Source of the DNA: Heterocephalus glaber
Taxonomy: Eukaryota > Chordata > Mammalia > Rodentia > Bathyergidae
DNA: 64,000 nt
Direction of reading: 5' to 3'
Assembly (NCBI RefSeq): GCF_000247695.1
Contig: NW_004624784.1
Location: 9,215,638-9,279,637 of the forward strand
Part shown: one piece after another, positions 11,601 to 24,500 of the stretch
How positions within the stretch are numbered: position 1 is the first letter of the stretch
How the letters are laid out: the number at the start of each line of letters is the position of its first letter
The notes under the pieces: generated by a model
Told to the model about the DNA's origin: nothing
Database searches by the model: none
The model's input: only the letters and a program-made list of their open reading frames with translations
Made by a program: the position numbers and the translations under genes

Positions 11601-14600
11601 AAAGCAATTACTATTCTTTTCTATCTATACCACTGAAGAGAAAAATCAGAATTGAAAAAAATAATTGAACCACAGAGATTTTCTGCTTTTCTCAGGCTAT
11701 CATTATGGTAAACATATTGATTTACCTCATATTTCTATTCTTTTGACTTTAATAATCCCAAATAAGGGATTACGGGAGGGGGATAACTCTCTTAGGGTTT
11801 TGCAAAAGAATAAGCTCTAACATTAATGCATTCTTACCAACAATGGTAACAGAACTGTCCCACTACAAATCTTATTATGTGTCATTCTACTAACATAATT
11901 CTGATTTGGTGACTTCAGTACATATCAACAATGAAGTTTGAAATGCTAATATACTATGAAATTATATCACAAAAAAGCAATGCTTCCACAGGCTACATTC
12001 ACTTTATAAAATTAAATAACTAGAGACATTTGGAAACTAAATGACCTTCCACTTTCCAATACAGTTCAGGACCACCACCTAATTTCTAACCACCTCATTT
12101 ATAAATAACATAGATACTAGGCTGAGAAGATGTAAATCTGTGTTTTCCCAAATTTAAGATATCAGTTACCAAGTCTTCTGAAGCCAGGTACAAGATCCAC
12201 AAAGGTAGTAGTGCCATCACAAAGAATGGGCGCAAGACATAACCTGAACTGGTGCCCCAGGGTCAGCAAGTGGTGAGCAATGTACATACAGTTGTTATGG
12301 TGAATGGCAGCCAACTGGGGAAGTTTTTGAAGATTCTCCCTAGGCCAGGAGGAAGGGTAGAAATAGAAATCACCTATTACTGAAGCCAAGGCTGACAAAA
12401 AGTCACTACTCCTCTAATGTGTCATGATGTCACTAGGCTTAAGTAATTGTCTGCTTTATAAATGCTGCACATAAGAAGATGAAACCTCATTCCCACATCC
12501 ATTCAACTGAGGTCATCCTGCCCAAATATGACCTTACCCTGTTAACTAACCCAGCTATTAACAAAAAACAAAGATCAAAAGAATCTACCTGAGTCAACTC
12601 TTTGTACTAGAAACCTAGCAGGACTATACATAATACCTTTGAAATTTAATTCTGAAAGTCTGTGGAAATACAGGTTTATTTCCCCTTTCTCCAAATTCTC
12701 ATTTCATTTATATAATGAAGGACTTACCCATTTTCTAATTCACTAGCTTTTAAAGCTAATTAATTACAGATTAGAGTCACATTGGAAATTTTTTAAAATA
12801 CAGATGTTTAGATTTTACCCCAAGCAAATTAAATCACAACCTCTGAAAATAAAACCTGGGCATTTATACTTCCTTAAATCTTCCCTAATGATTTTAATTT
12901 TCTTCCAGAATTTAAAAATCACTGCTTTAATTCTTGGATACGTATCTGTCTATCTACCCAGCTTAGGAAGAAATCTTGTCGTGTATTTCTGCTATACACC
13001 CATCAGCATCATTCAATAAGCACTTTCTAGTTTGCTGACTGAATGTTGGGCTGGGATATACAAGCCAGAAACCAGCACCCTGAGGCAGCTCTCCTCATTC
13101 CAGGCTATATGTCAGAATCATTTGTGGGGATTTAAAAAACACAGATGCCTGGGTCTTACACCAGACCTATACATCAAAAGCACTAGGAAAAAAACCTAGG
13201 CAAATATGTGTATCTTGGAAGCTCTATAAGTGATTCTAAAATGCTGCCAAAGCTGTAAATGTAAGGCAGGGGTTCTCAGAATATGGTTCCCTGACAAACA
13301 ACACCAGCACCTCCTAGAAATTTGTTAAAAATCCAGGTGGCATCCTCCCTGCTTCAGCCTACAGAATCTTGGGCAACCTGTGTTTTAACAAGGCTTCCAG
13401 GTGGTTCTGATGCCCACTGACGTTTGTGTCCACCACAGAGTTCAAAGGTCATACAGAAGAGAAAGAGAGGTAAATCTAATGCCACAGCAGTGGGAAAAAT
13501 GTTTCTAAAACACAGAAATGGGACAAAATAAAATTTATTAACAAGAAAAGAAATGTCTAAGCCACCGTCTGACTTAAGAACAAGGCCATAAACTGACCCA
13601 TATGTTTTCTTTTATTTCACCACATTTAAAATAAGAACTTTAAACTACAGCAAAGAGAATACAAATAAAAATAAGCCACAATAAATAAGCTCTTTTATAA
13701 TGGAAAGAAGAGGGATTAGTCATAAACATGTGAACAGTTCAAAAATCTGAATGAAAAAGATACTTCAAATAATACTGATTTTTTTCTTTGAAACCACAGT
13801 TCCTTGATTGTGAAACAGCTTTGTTGAACTATTACTAAAAACACTTATTAAAAAGCATCTAAATATTTAATTTGAATTTAAAAAACTGGGAAGCTTGAGA
13901 TTTGAGTAACTTTTCAGAATAACAGATCAGATACAGTCTGTGATGCTAGAAGATCATACTAAACAGCATTCTCTCTGCAAAACTACAAATGCCAAGGGAA
14001 AATGTAGTACGTTTACCAGACAGCATATGGAATAATGTCCTTTTTGTTTTTTTTTTAACCAAGAAGAGTTCCAAAAATGCCTAGGCATTAAAAATAAGTA
14101 AAGTTCTTTTGAGTTCTAAAATTTGTTACCCACTATACTGCAAGAATACTGTAAAATTACCCTTATCAATTTAAGAGTAAATTCCCAAGTCTTTTTAAGT
14201 GTTTTTAAATGATTTATTGCATTTTCTTATGAACTTTAGTACCCAAAATATTTTCAGTGAAAATATGAAACCACTGGTTTTAATTTAACAGTTTAGGCAT
14301 ACAATTATTACATAAAAATGAGATGCAGTGGTACTTACTTATGATATGTTGGCACAACATCATGGAACAAATGGAAGATATTCCTCACTGAGTAGAAAAG
14401 TTGAACAGCACTAAAAGGAAAACAAAGATTTCAGAGAAATGCATAAGAATATTCTGAAGCTGAGGGTAAAAACAATCAAACTAAATATACTTTTAGTACA
14501 GGTCATCAATTAAAACCATGGTTGCAGAGAAAACCTGCTTTGGTCACTGCTAGAAAACACCACTAATCTAGATGGAAATACGTTTTCAACCAGTATTTAC

Positions 14601-17600
14601 TAATTAAATTGCAGTTCTAAAAAACCTGGATCCATTAGTAATTTTAAGAACAGAAGCATTCAGCCTAAAGCCTCTTTTCCATTTATCAATTTGTGTTCTG
14701 CCAGGACCCAGAGTATCCTTTCAGTAACAAATGGAGCTAAGCCTCAAGCAAATGTCACCTACTTACTGCTGTACTGTGCAAAGGGCACGGTATCAATAAA
14801 GGCACTCACTGGGTTCCTTGAGAATCAGTCTGACTTCCAGCTTTCACCTTTTCTCCTTTCCAAATGCAAGGAGATGAATCAACATTTTCTAGGATAGAAT
14901 CTAGCTCTCAAGATTTTTGCCCTTTAAATCTGGTCTTAAAGCACCTAAAAATTGCTATTAAAATGTACTTTAAAAGAGCAAATCTAAGGTTTGCTTACCT
15001 CAACGTTTAACTTATATACCTTGAATAATTCAGAGGGATTCCATAAATTCTTAGAAAAATAAGTCATGGCTGTTATCTTCAAAAACACCATTGCTACTAA
15101 TTACCGTAACTGATTGAATTAATTCACTTTATTTTTGCTGAGTATGTTGCTGTTTGACATTTGATAATGTGGAGGGGGGCACTGTAATGGAGTTGTGTTT
15201 TTGTTTATCTTGTTAAAAACCATCTCTTTTAGTGGAATGAACATCTATAAATATTTAGTACATAAAAATAGTGTTTGGTATCTGTTTTCTGAGTAAATTT
15301 TAAAATACTGCTCCACATCTCTAACTTCTGATCTAATATATTATAGGAGAATGCTATGTGAAGAAATAATCATATCTATATTTATTCTGCCAAAAGAATA
15401 TATATTTCCTTTATAAGTATGTATTTTTCTTCCTACTTATAATTAAAACTGGATGGACTTGGGCCGGGGATTTAGCTCAATGGTTCTGCCGCCTGCCTCA
15501 CAAGAGCAAGGTCCCAAGTTCAATCCCCAGTACCAAAAAAAAAAAAAAAAACTGGATGGACTTATAAATATGATTCGCTAAAGCCATGGAATTATCTTGG
15601 CAAACATGTTCTTTCTGCAGCAAAATGAAGGGGTTTATTTGCACGTGAAGATTAAAAACTGCAGCTCTGACAATGTGATATTATTAAACCAAATCTAATT
15701 AAAATTGTTTTCTACTATAGAGATAAGAAGTAAACTATTAAATACAGATTCAAACCAAACAAGGTTTTGTAAATCTGTGTTATAATCAACTTGGGCTATG
15801 GCCTGCCATTTTCTTCTCAATTTAATCTAGGAGTAAAAAAGGACTTTATTAAACAAAAAGAAATTCAGTATGAGATATAGACTAATCTGATAACACTTAT
15901 CACAATGTAAATTAGAAGAGGTCACCCTGAAAGGCTGAAGACAGATCTGTGGTATGTTCTCTTCTTTTCCATCGTTGGCTGCCTAAGAAATTATTATTGT
16001 TTTAAAAATAAACCTTACTTTTTTTTTTTTTTTGGTCGAGACAGGGTCTTGCTATGTAATTCAGGCTGGCCTTGAACTCACTATGTAGCTCAGGCTGGCC
16101 TCAAATTCATGGACATTCTCCTGCCTCAGCCTCCTGCAAGCTGAGATTACAGATGTATACCACTATGTCTGGCTAAAATAAAAATAAACATCTTAAATGC
16201 AAAATTAGGGCCTGGATTTCAATAGGTAAAAAGCGGGAGCATATGGTATAATTATTACTATTACCATCACCACCACAAGTAATAGTTAACATTTGAGTAC
16301 TAATCATTTTCCAGGTACTTTACATAAACTGTCTTGATTCAATTTTTATAATAAAAGGTTAAAAAATAAACAAAACTTAAAGAGTGGTTTGTCTAAAAGT
16401 AATTAACCATTTTTGACATTAAAGAAACATATATGCACATTCATTTAGGTACATCTACAGTATTTCTCATACTTTGCTCTAACATCTATATGTTGTTGTA
16501 AATAAGAAATCAACAGGTATCTCTGTGCACTTTCTAGAAAGAAATAGTAACTATAGGATAAGGAAACCCAAGAATTCCATATGATTTTCTAAATAAATGT
16601 CTAGTCAGATAAAACATTCTGAATCACTGGCACTTTCAGACAACTCAAAATTCATACCACTGATCACTACTGGTTGTTGCTTCTTGTAAAGTCTGATAGG
16701 CAAGCTCCATTAATTTCTTCACTGATTCACTGATGCGGCATGTGGGCAAAGAAAAAGAATGTTGGTCCAGTGTATTTTCAGGCTCTAAATTCACTGCTCC
16801 ATCATACTGAACTGCAGACACTTTCTGCACTGCTAGTTTGTCATCTTCACCAGGACTGGGTAAGTCTGGGACTTTTATCTTAGAATCAGGAACAATCTAA
16901 GATTCAAACATAGACACAGAATATGCACTGTTTTCAGAATAATTCAAATGGAAGTACACAGCTAAGTATAAGACAATGGCTGTTTTCATGATGATAAAGG
17001 CGCAATTCTATACAGTAATTAAGAGAATTGAGGAGACATGGCATTATTTTAATGACAACTCAATCTTGGGTGAGAGCTACACCTCTGGCCCTTCATAAAA
17101 TTTTTTTTATTTTCAGAATGTCTTCCTATACTGCCCAGTTTAACCTCAAACTTACAATCTTTCTACCCCAGCCTCCAGAGTTGCCAGGATTACAGGCATA
17201 TGTCAACATGCCATTAGGATGACTTCAAAGAGGATAAGACTAATGCTGCCTCCACAAGCTCAGCAACTGTTGTGCTCCCTTCTACTTTACTGTATGTGTC
17301 TCAAAAATAAGCTTATTCTTAAATACAGTGTAACATAACCCTGGTACCTTCACAGTATTGTGAATTTCAGAGGTCATTAGGTTTCTGGCTGTCACAATCA
17401 CTTCCTGGCACTTCTTATTAGCAAAATGAGAATTGATATTACGAGCATATTTCAGCAAATCAGTAGTGTCCCCTTTTAAAAACCTCATTTCCTTTAGGGC
17501 ATTTTCAAATTCTTCAGTGGACTGTATGATCTGAAAGAGAAAAATATAAAAAAAAGAGAATTATATACTGTCATCCTTCAGTATGTGTGGGGGATTGGTT

Positions 17601-18554
17601 CCAGGTCCTCCTTAGATACTAAAATCAATGGATGCTCAAATCTCTTATATAAAAAAGGTACAGTATTGGCATATAACCTCCACATATCCTCATTTAAATC
17701 ATTACTTGTAATATTTTATACACTGTAAATGCTATGTAAATATTGTTGCACTATATTGTTTAAGGAAAACTAAGAAAAACTTTACATATTCAATAGAGAC
17801 ACAAGTATTTTTCTAAATATTTTCAGTCTGCACGAGGTTGAATACATAAATGCTGGACCCAAAGATACAAAAGTTCAACTGTCCATATATTTAAGTCAAT
17901 GTTAAAATTTCAAATCCATGGGCCGAGGATTTAGCTCAGTGGTTCTGACGCTTGCCTTGCAAGCACAAGGACCAGAGTTTGATCGCTGGTACCAAAAAAA
18001 ACAAAAATTTCAAATCCAATGTATACAAAAGAACAAGAACAAGATGGTCACTTAGATCTTAGAATAAATCACCAAATACTAGGTTTAAAAAATAGTATAC
18101 ATTTTTCCAGGCTTAATTTTATTAGGTAGAATATCTGCAACAGAAATTGCTGACTCTGGTAAAAGTGAAATAATTTTAAAATAAAAAAACTTACTTTAGT
18201 AGTCAAGAAAGTACTAAAATTAAGCCAAAAAATCACATAATAGCCACTATAGCTGATCAAGTATAAAAGAATAAAAAAATACACTTAATAATATACTTTG
18301 CAGCCAGGCATGGTGGTGCATACCTATAATCTCAGCACTTGAGAGGCTGAGACAGGAGGATCACAAGTTCAAGGCCAGACTGGGCTACCCAGTGAGTTCA
18401 GAGCCAGCCTGAACTACAAAATGAGACTCTGTCTCAAAAAACAAAACAAAACAGGGCTGGCTGGGGATTTAGCTTAGTGGCGCCAACGCCTGCCTCACAA
18501 GCACAAGGTCCTGTGTTCAATTCCCGGTACCAAAAAAAAAAAAAAGACATAGAT

Positions 18555-18585
<31 letters not shown>

Positions 18586-21500
18586 TACATATATATATTT
18601 CCCCAGAGAGACAAGAAGCCAGAAGATAAATTACACAGAATCTGTTTTATTTCTTATTTGTAATTTTTCTACAGTTGTAACTAAAGAACAAAAGACCTGC
18701 AAGAAATAAACAAGATAGCAATAAGAATGAACAACCTTCTGTGATAGTCTGCTCTTTACCTCTTCATATTGGTGTAGCTTGCTGCTGTTTGTTGGAATAG
18801 AATAAACCAAACAGTGCTTGATGAGGCACTCAGACAAGTCCTGCCAGATCACATCACCAAGCATCTCAGCCAATATGATTGTAGATGTTTTTTCATTTTC
18901 TAAGTCAGTGTCAAGTGGCAAATCTGAATTCAAAAGAAAAAGTTTTAAACAAGACCCACTTACAGTTCTGATATATTCTTAAATCCCCTAGTTTTCTAGA
19001 ATTTTTCAGTTTGGAGGTGATGGGAAAGAAAACAGCACAGATAATTCTACAGCTATCCCAACAACTGACTGTGTGGGACAAGGCATGGCACAGAATTATG
19101 ATTATTTTATTTTCACTGTTCAACTGAATCATGTGCACTGTGTAACTGCCTGTTCTGTATAAGGTATTAAGCCATCTACATTGTGATCATCTACTGTTAA
19201 TTTACTGACCTATTATATGACAAGCACTCAGAAGATCTGCATTTGACATTGAAACCAGGTTAGAATAAAAGCTTAATAATGAATAAATGGAGGAATGGGA
19301 TAAAATAAAATTTATTTTAAAAAACAATGAATAAACATACTTTTTCCATCTCTGCATGGGCTCTAAATATTTATCTTAAATAAAATACCAAAAATATACT
19401 TTACATTAAAGCATAATATATCATCTACCAAAGAATATTTTAATGCCTCCTCTCTAAGCTAGCTTATGTCTTTTTTCAAGCACAATGAGGACAGTATATT
19501 TAGAATATCCTCTTAATCAATTAAATAACAGTTAAGAACCAATGGCCAGGCAGAATGAAGAAGAGCCATAAAAGGAACTGGCTGTTTGGAATTTAGTTTC
19601 AATTTACAAAGAAAGTTCCAAGAGTTGTCTTAGAAAAAGGTGACAATATTATCTTACAGTGTCTAAAGTGTATATCTTACAGTGTCTAAAGTTGAGGTGT
19701 GCATTGTCCAATAAAATAATGTGACTGAAGCACTAATATTTTTATTCTAATTAATCTAAATTTACATTTAAAATGGAAGGAGGGATGTACAGTTATAAAG
19801 GGAAAGCACAAGGGGCTTTGCGGTAATAGAACATTTGTGTATCTTAACTGTAGCAATGTTTACAAATATCTACACTTGATAACACTACACACACACACAT
19901 ACAAGTGCATGTGAAATTTGAATAAACTGAATTTTACCAGTGTTAATTTCCTGGTTTTGATATTCCATTAGTGGCACAGGATGTTAACACTGGGGAAAAC
20001 TGGGTGAAGGGTACACCTCTTTATAAGGTTACTTTAAAATACAAATTTTGAAATCAAAACAAGGAAACTGTAAAATACTTTCTGTTAAACGTAACTTCAT
20101 TGTTTTGGTAGGATATTTCTTTATTTTTTTTTTGATATTTCAATATAACCGCTGCATCCCTAACAATTACTATTGCATTGTCAGACATCAGTCATATAAG
20201 TCATTTCTACTATTTCACCTACCACAGTGCTGATCCAGTCAGGGTACACAGGATAATTTCATTCCAATGACCTTTTTCTCTATATGTTATTGTATCAGCA
20301 TTATGTGTATTTGAATACTTTACGCATACATCACAATTTACAGTGATCTATATATACATTGTAATAGGTAGTTAAAATGAAATGTTTATGATATAATTCT
20401 TTTTCTAGTTTAAGAAAATAACTGGGCAGAATTTTAAAATTTAAATCAAGGCATACTACTGATGAAAAATCAAGGTTAGATGCAAAAACTAATAGTAACA
20501 GTGAAATAGTAAAGGAAAAATATCAGGTTGACCACAGTGGCAAACATCTGTAGTTTCGGCTACTCAGAAGGCTGAGACAGGAGTTGCCTGAAAAACACAG
20601 CAAAACTGTCTCAAAATTTAAAAATAAAAAAGGGCTGAGGATGAAGCTCAGTGGTAGAGTGCTTGTGGACAAGGCCCTGGGTTCAATCTCCAGGGGAAAA
20701 AAAGTCTGGAAGAAAGTATGCTACAAATATCATGATGAATACAAACTACAATTTGCTACAACAGAGCTAAAACAAAAGAACTGCTTGCTTATTGTATAAA
20801 AGAATTTTAAGACAATAAAGTGGACAATATTAAGAAATATTTTCAGGAAATATACTGTAAATTTGACATGCTCCCTTTCCCAAAAAATACTGTGAAAATT
20901 AGACTCCTGAAATTAAATGTCTAACAAAACTGGGATTTTAACAGGATCTGACCTTCTTACTTTGGCCAGCTATGAAATGAATGGATTCACCAAAAAAATA
21001 AAAACTTAGATGGAAAGATGGCAAAAGAAACTATTATTCCAGTAATTACCAGTGAAATCTTGTCAGAAAATTATAAGGAAAAGACATTTTATTAAATGTG
21101 AAAATCTTCAATTAAGCCATCATAGAATATTTACGGTTCATAAAGATCTTTTTTTTTTTTTTTTTTTAAATTTCAGTCCTTTTTTTTTGGTACTGGGGAT
21201 CGAACTCAGGTCCTTGCGCTTGCAACGCAGGCAGCGGCACCACTGAGCTAAATCCCCGGCCCCATAAAGGTCTTTCTGACATCTTAGATCAACTAATTCA
21301 GTATCTGAAAAACTGCAAATTCCTTCTTTAGCTGTTGCTATGGTTTTTATCTAGATGTCCCCCTAAAGTCTCATGTGCTCATAGGTGGGGCTTTGGGGGG
21401 TGACTAGGAAAAGCGGTGTGATACTCATCAGTGGGTTAGTCCACTGATGACTTTATATGTAGCTAAATGTGATTTGGGAGGTGAAGCCTGGCTGGAGATC

Positions 21501-24500
21501 AGTCACTGGAGGCATGGCCTGGAAGGGTCTATCCTTCCTCCTCCTCCCTTGAACCCTCTCTCTGCTTCTGGTGCCTTGGCATGAGCTGTTTCTCCTCTGC
21601 CATGCCACCCTGCCTTGGAGCCAGCTGACTATGGACTGAACCTCCACCAACTGAGCCAAAATAAACTTTCTACTAGTTATGAGTGAGTACTGTGTCTCAG
21701 TGACCAAGAAAGTACTGTAACCAATACAGCTGCAGATGATACTTTGGGTACATTCTGTCTAAAAGAATGCCCAAGCTGGGCATGTGGTACACACCTGTCA
21801 TCCTAGCACTTCGGAGGCTGAGGAAGGAGGATCACTGCGAGTTTGAGGCCAGCCTGGACTACACAGTGAACTGAAGGCCAGTCTGTACTACATAGTAAGA
21901 CTCAGTGTCACAAAAAAAAAAAGAACATCCAGGGCTGGGGATTTAGCTCAGTGGTTTCGCCACCTGCTGTGCAAGCGTAAGGACCCGAGTTCAATCTCTG
22001 GTACCAAAAAAAAAAAGAACATCCAAATTTACAAATAAATAGTCAATTTATGACCTTAAAAAAAAACTGTGACAAACTTTTTTCTTTTCTTTAATGTTTT
22101 CCATTTGTCAAAGAAGATCTCCACTAGATATGAAAAAATTCATCCCTATTACAAAAGTGTTCCCATGCTGTTAGGTTGAAAAGTCCAGATGTAATGAAAT
22201 TATAAAACAAGATGTTGATGATTCCTTTATTACTGCACTCCACTGCAAGATATGTGTGTGCATTTTTTTTCTGAAATGAACTCTATGAAAAGTGTAATGA
22301 ATACTGTTGGTAAATCATTCAGTTTATATACTATAAATTATCCTTGGTTTATGGAACTGTTGAAAGAAACAGAAGACAACAAATATAATGGTCCTGCGTC
22401 CTTTCCCAATGCTTATTAGTTGACTCTGCAAGAGTTCTACGAAGATTTATTACAATGTTATTTTTCAATTCAAGATTTTCTTGAAATAAAAAGAATGCCT
22501 GCCTGTGCCTGCTTCGGCAGCATATATAATAAAATTGGAATGATACAGAGAAGATTAGCATGGCCCCTGAGCAAGGATGACACACAAATTCGTGAAGCAT
22601 TCCATATTTTTATAATTTGAAATAGGAAGAAAAGGTCATCCAAAGGGGCAGGGGTGGTGGGAGGGGAAGGGGAAAGGAAAAATTATGAGAAAAGAAAAAA
22701 AATGGATATGAAGTCTATGTAAATAAGGAAGGGTGGAGGGGGTGAAGGGCACACAGGTAATAGGGAAAAAATAAGAACCAAGATACATCATGTACAGGTA
22801 CAAGCACCCAATGTAAACATATTGTATACAAAAAAGAATGCCTGCCAAATATTCAAATGACCTAAGATAAAAAAAGGGTAATGTATTTCATGTTCCATTA
22901 ATGATACTACATTATGCACAAACATGATGTCTGTGTGTGGCACATATAAACACATAAAGACTCGCCAAAGGCTGAACTGTAATTATCTCCCCGTAAAATT
23001 CACATTTTGAAACCCTAGCTTCCAATGTGACCATATTTGGAAATGGGGCCTTTCAATGTGGTCATAAGAGTAGAGCCCTGACCCAATATAACTGGATGAC
23101 TGATGTCCTTATAAGAAGAGGAAGACACCAGAGATGCAGCACACTGGGAAAATGCACAGTGAGGCACACTGAGAAGGTCACCTGCAAGACAGGGATAGGC
23201 TTCAGAAAAAAACCAAACCTGTAGACACCAAGGCAATGAAGATAAGGGGAACTTAAAACTATGTTACTGAAAAAACGAAGGATGTTTATATTGGTAGTAA
23301 AATGGGAAAAAACAGCTACTGAAAAGACTCTGCAAATCTATCAATCACATGAGATAGGAATTAAGATTTGTTTTGAATGATTCCACATAATAAAATTAGT
23401 ATCAATAAAAATAATTACAGGGCCAGGGATTTAGCTCAGTGGTTTCGCCACCTGCTGTGTAAGCTCAAGGACCCAAGTTCGATCCCAGGTACCAAAAAAA
23501 AAAAAAAGACATCACAGGACAATATATTTTGAACAAATTTTTAACTAGTCTTAAAAGTTAAATTTGCAAAATGGAAATTTTGGTTATATCACTGAGTATA
23601 GATAGGAGAGATGAGTTTTAAAAAACAAAACAAAATCCTTCCAGATACTCAGAGTTACCCTGAGGCAGGACAGAACACTTTACCAAGCGAGTTCCTTCTC
23701 ACTAATGGTGCTCAGAATGGCTATCTGACCAACTGCTGGAGCCAAGGACAAAAACCGTGAGATCATCTCAACAGATGCAGAAAAAGCATTTGACAAAGTC
23801 CAATACACATTCATGATAAAAACCGTGCAGAAAGGGCTGGGGATGTAGCTCAAAGGTTCTGGCACCTGCCCCCCAAGCGCAAGGTCCCGAGTTCAACCCC
23901 CAGTACCAAAAAAAAAAAACCTGCAGAAAGTTGGAATAGATGGTCTTTATCTCAATCTGATAAAGACAACTAAGACAAACTAACAGCCAACATCATACTA
24001 AGCAGAGAAAAACTGAAAGCTTTCACTCTAAAATCAAGAACAAGACAAGGATGTCCACTGTCACCACTCTTATTCAATATAGTTCTGGAAACATCAGCCA
24101 TAGCAATTAGATAAGAGAAAGAAATAAAAGGAATAAGGATAGGAAAGGAAGAAGTTAAATTATCATTATTTGCAAATGACATGATACTCTACATGAAGGC
24201 CCCAAAAACACCACCAAAAGACTTCTAGATTTAATAACCATATTCAGTAGCATAGCTGGATACAAAGTCAGCACTCAAAAATCAATAGCCTGCACCAAGG
24301 TCCTGAGTTCGAGTCCCAGTACCAAAAAAAAAATCAATAGCCTTCCTGTACACGAATAATAAACTCACTGAGAGAGAAATTAGGAAAACAACACCTTTCA
24401 CAATAGCATCCAAAAAAATGAAATGCCTAGGAATCAATTTAACAAAGGAAGTAAAAGACCTCTACATTGAAAACTACAGTACTCTGAAAAAGGAGATCAA

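Larger units (their letters stand above)
12340..14338 (-). other. ZW10 intron 11 with hAT remnants
   Basis: Two or three MER5-like hAT remnants between 12.75 and 13.43 kb. The rest is AT-rich and unassigned. Confidence 0.55.
14411..16657 (-). other. ZW10 intron 10
   Basis: Holds an ID-like SINE at 15461, a B1-like SINE at 16020 and a MIR-like relic at 16250. Otherwise AT-rich. Confidence 0.8.
17531..18759 (-). other. ZW10 intron 8, repeat-rich
   Basis: Contains a Tigger/MER2-like element, two ID-like SINEs, a B1-like SINE and a GATA microsatellite. Confidence 0.85.

Noticed and set aside
18549..18600. Regular GATA repeats as a possible array
   Set aside because: Simple microsatellite grown from a SINE tail, with no spacers; not CRISPR-like.
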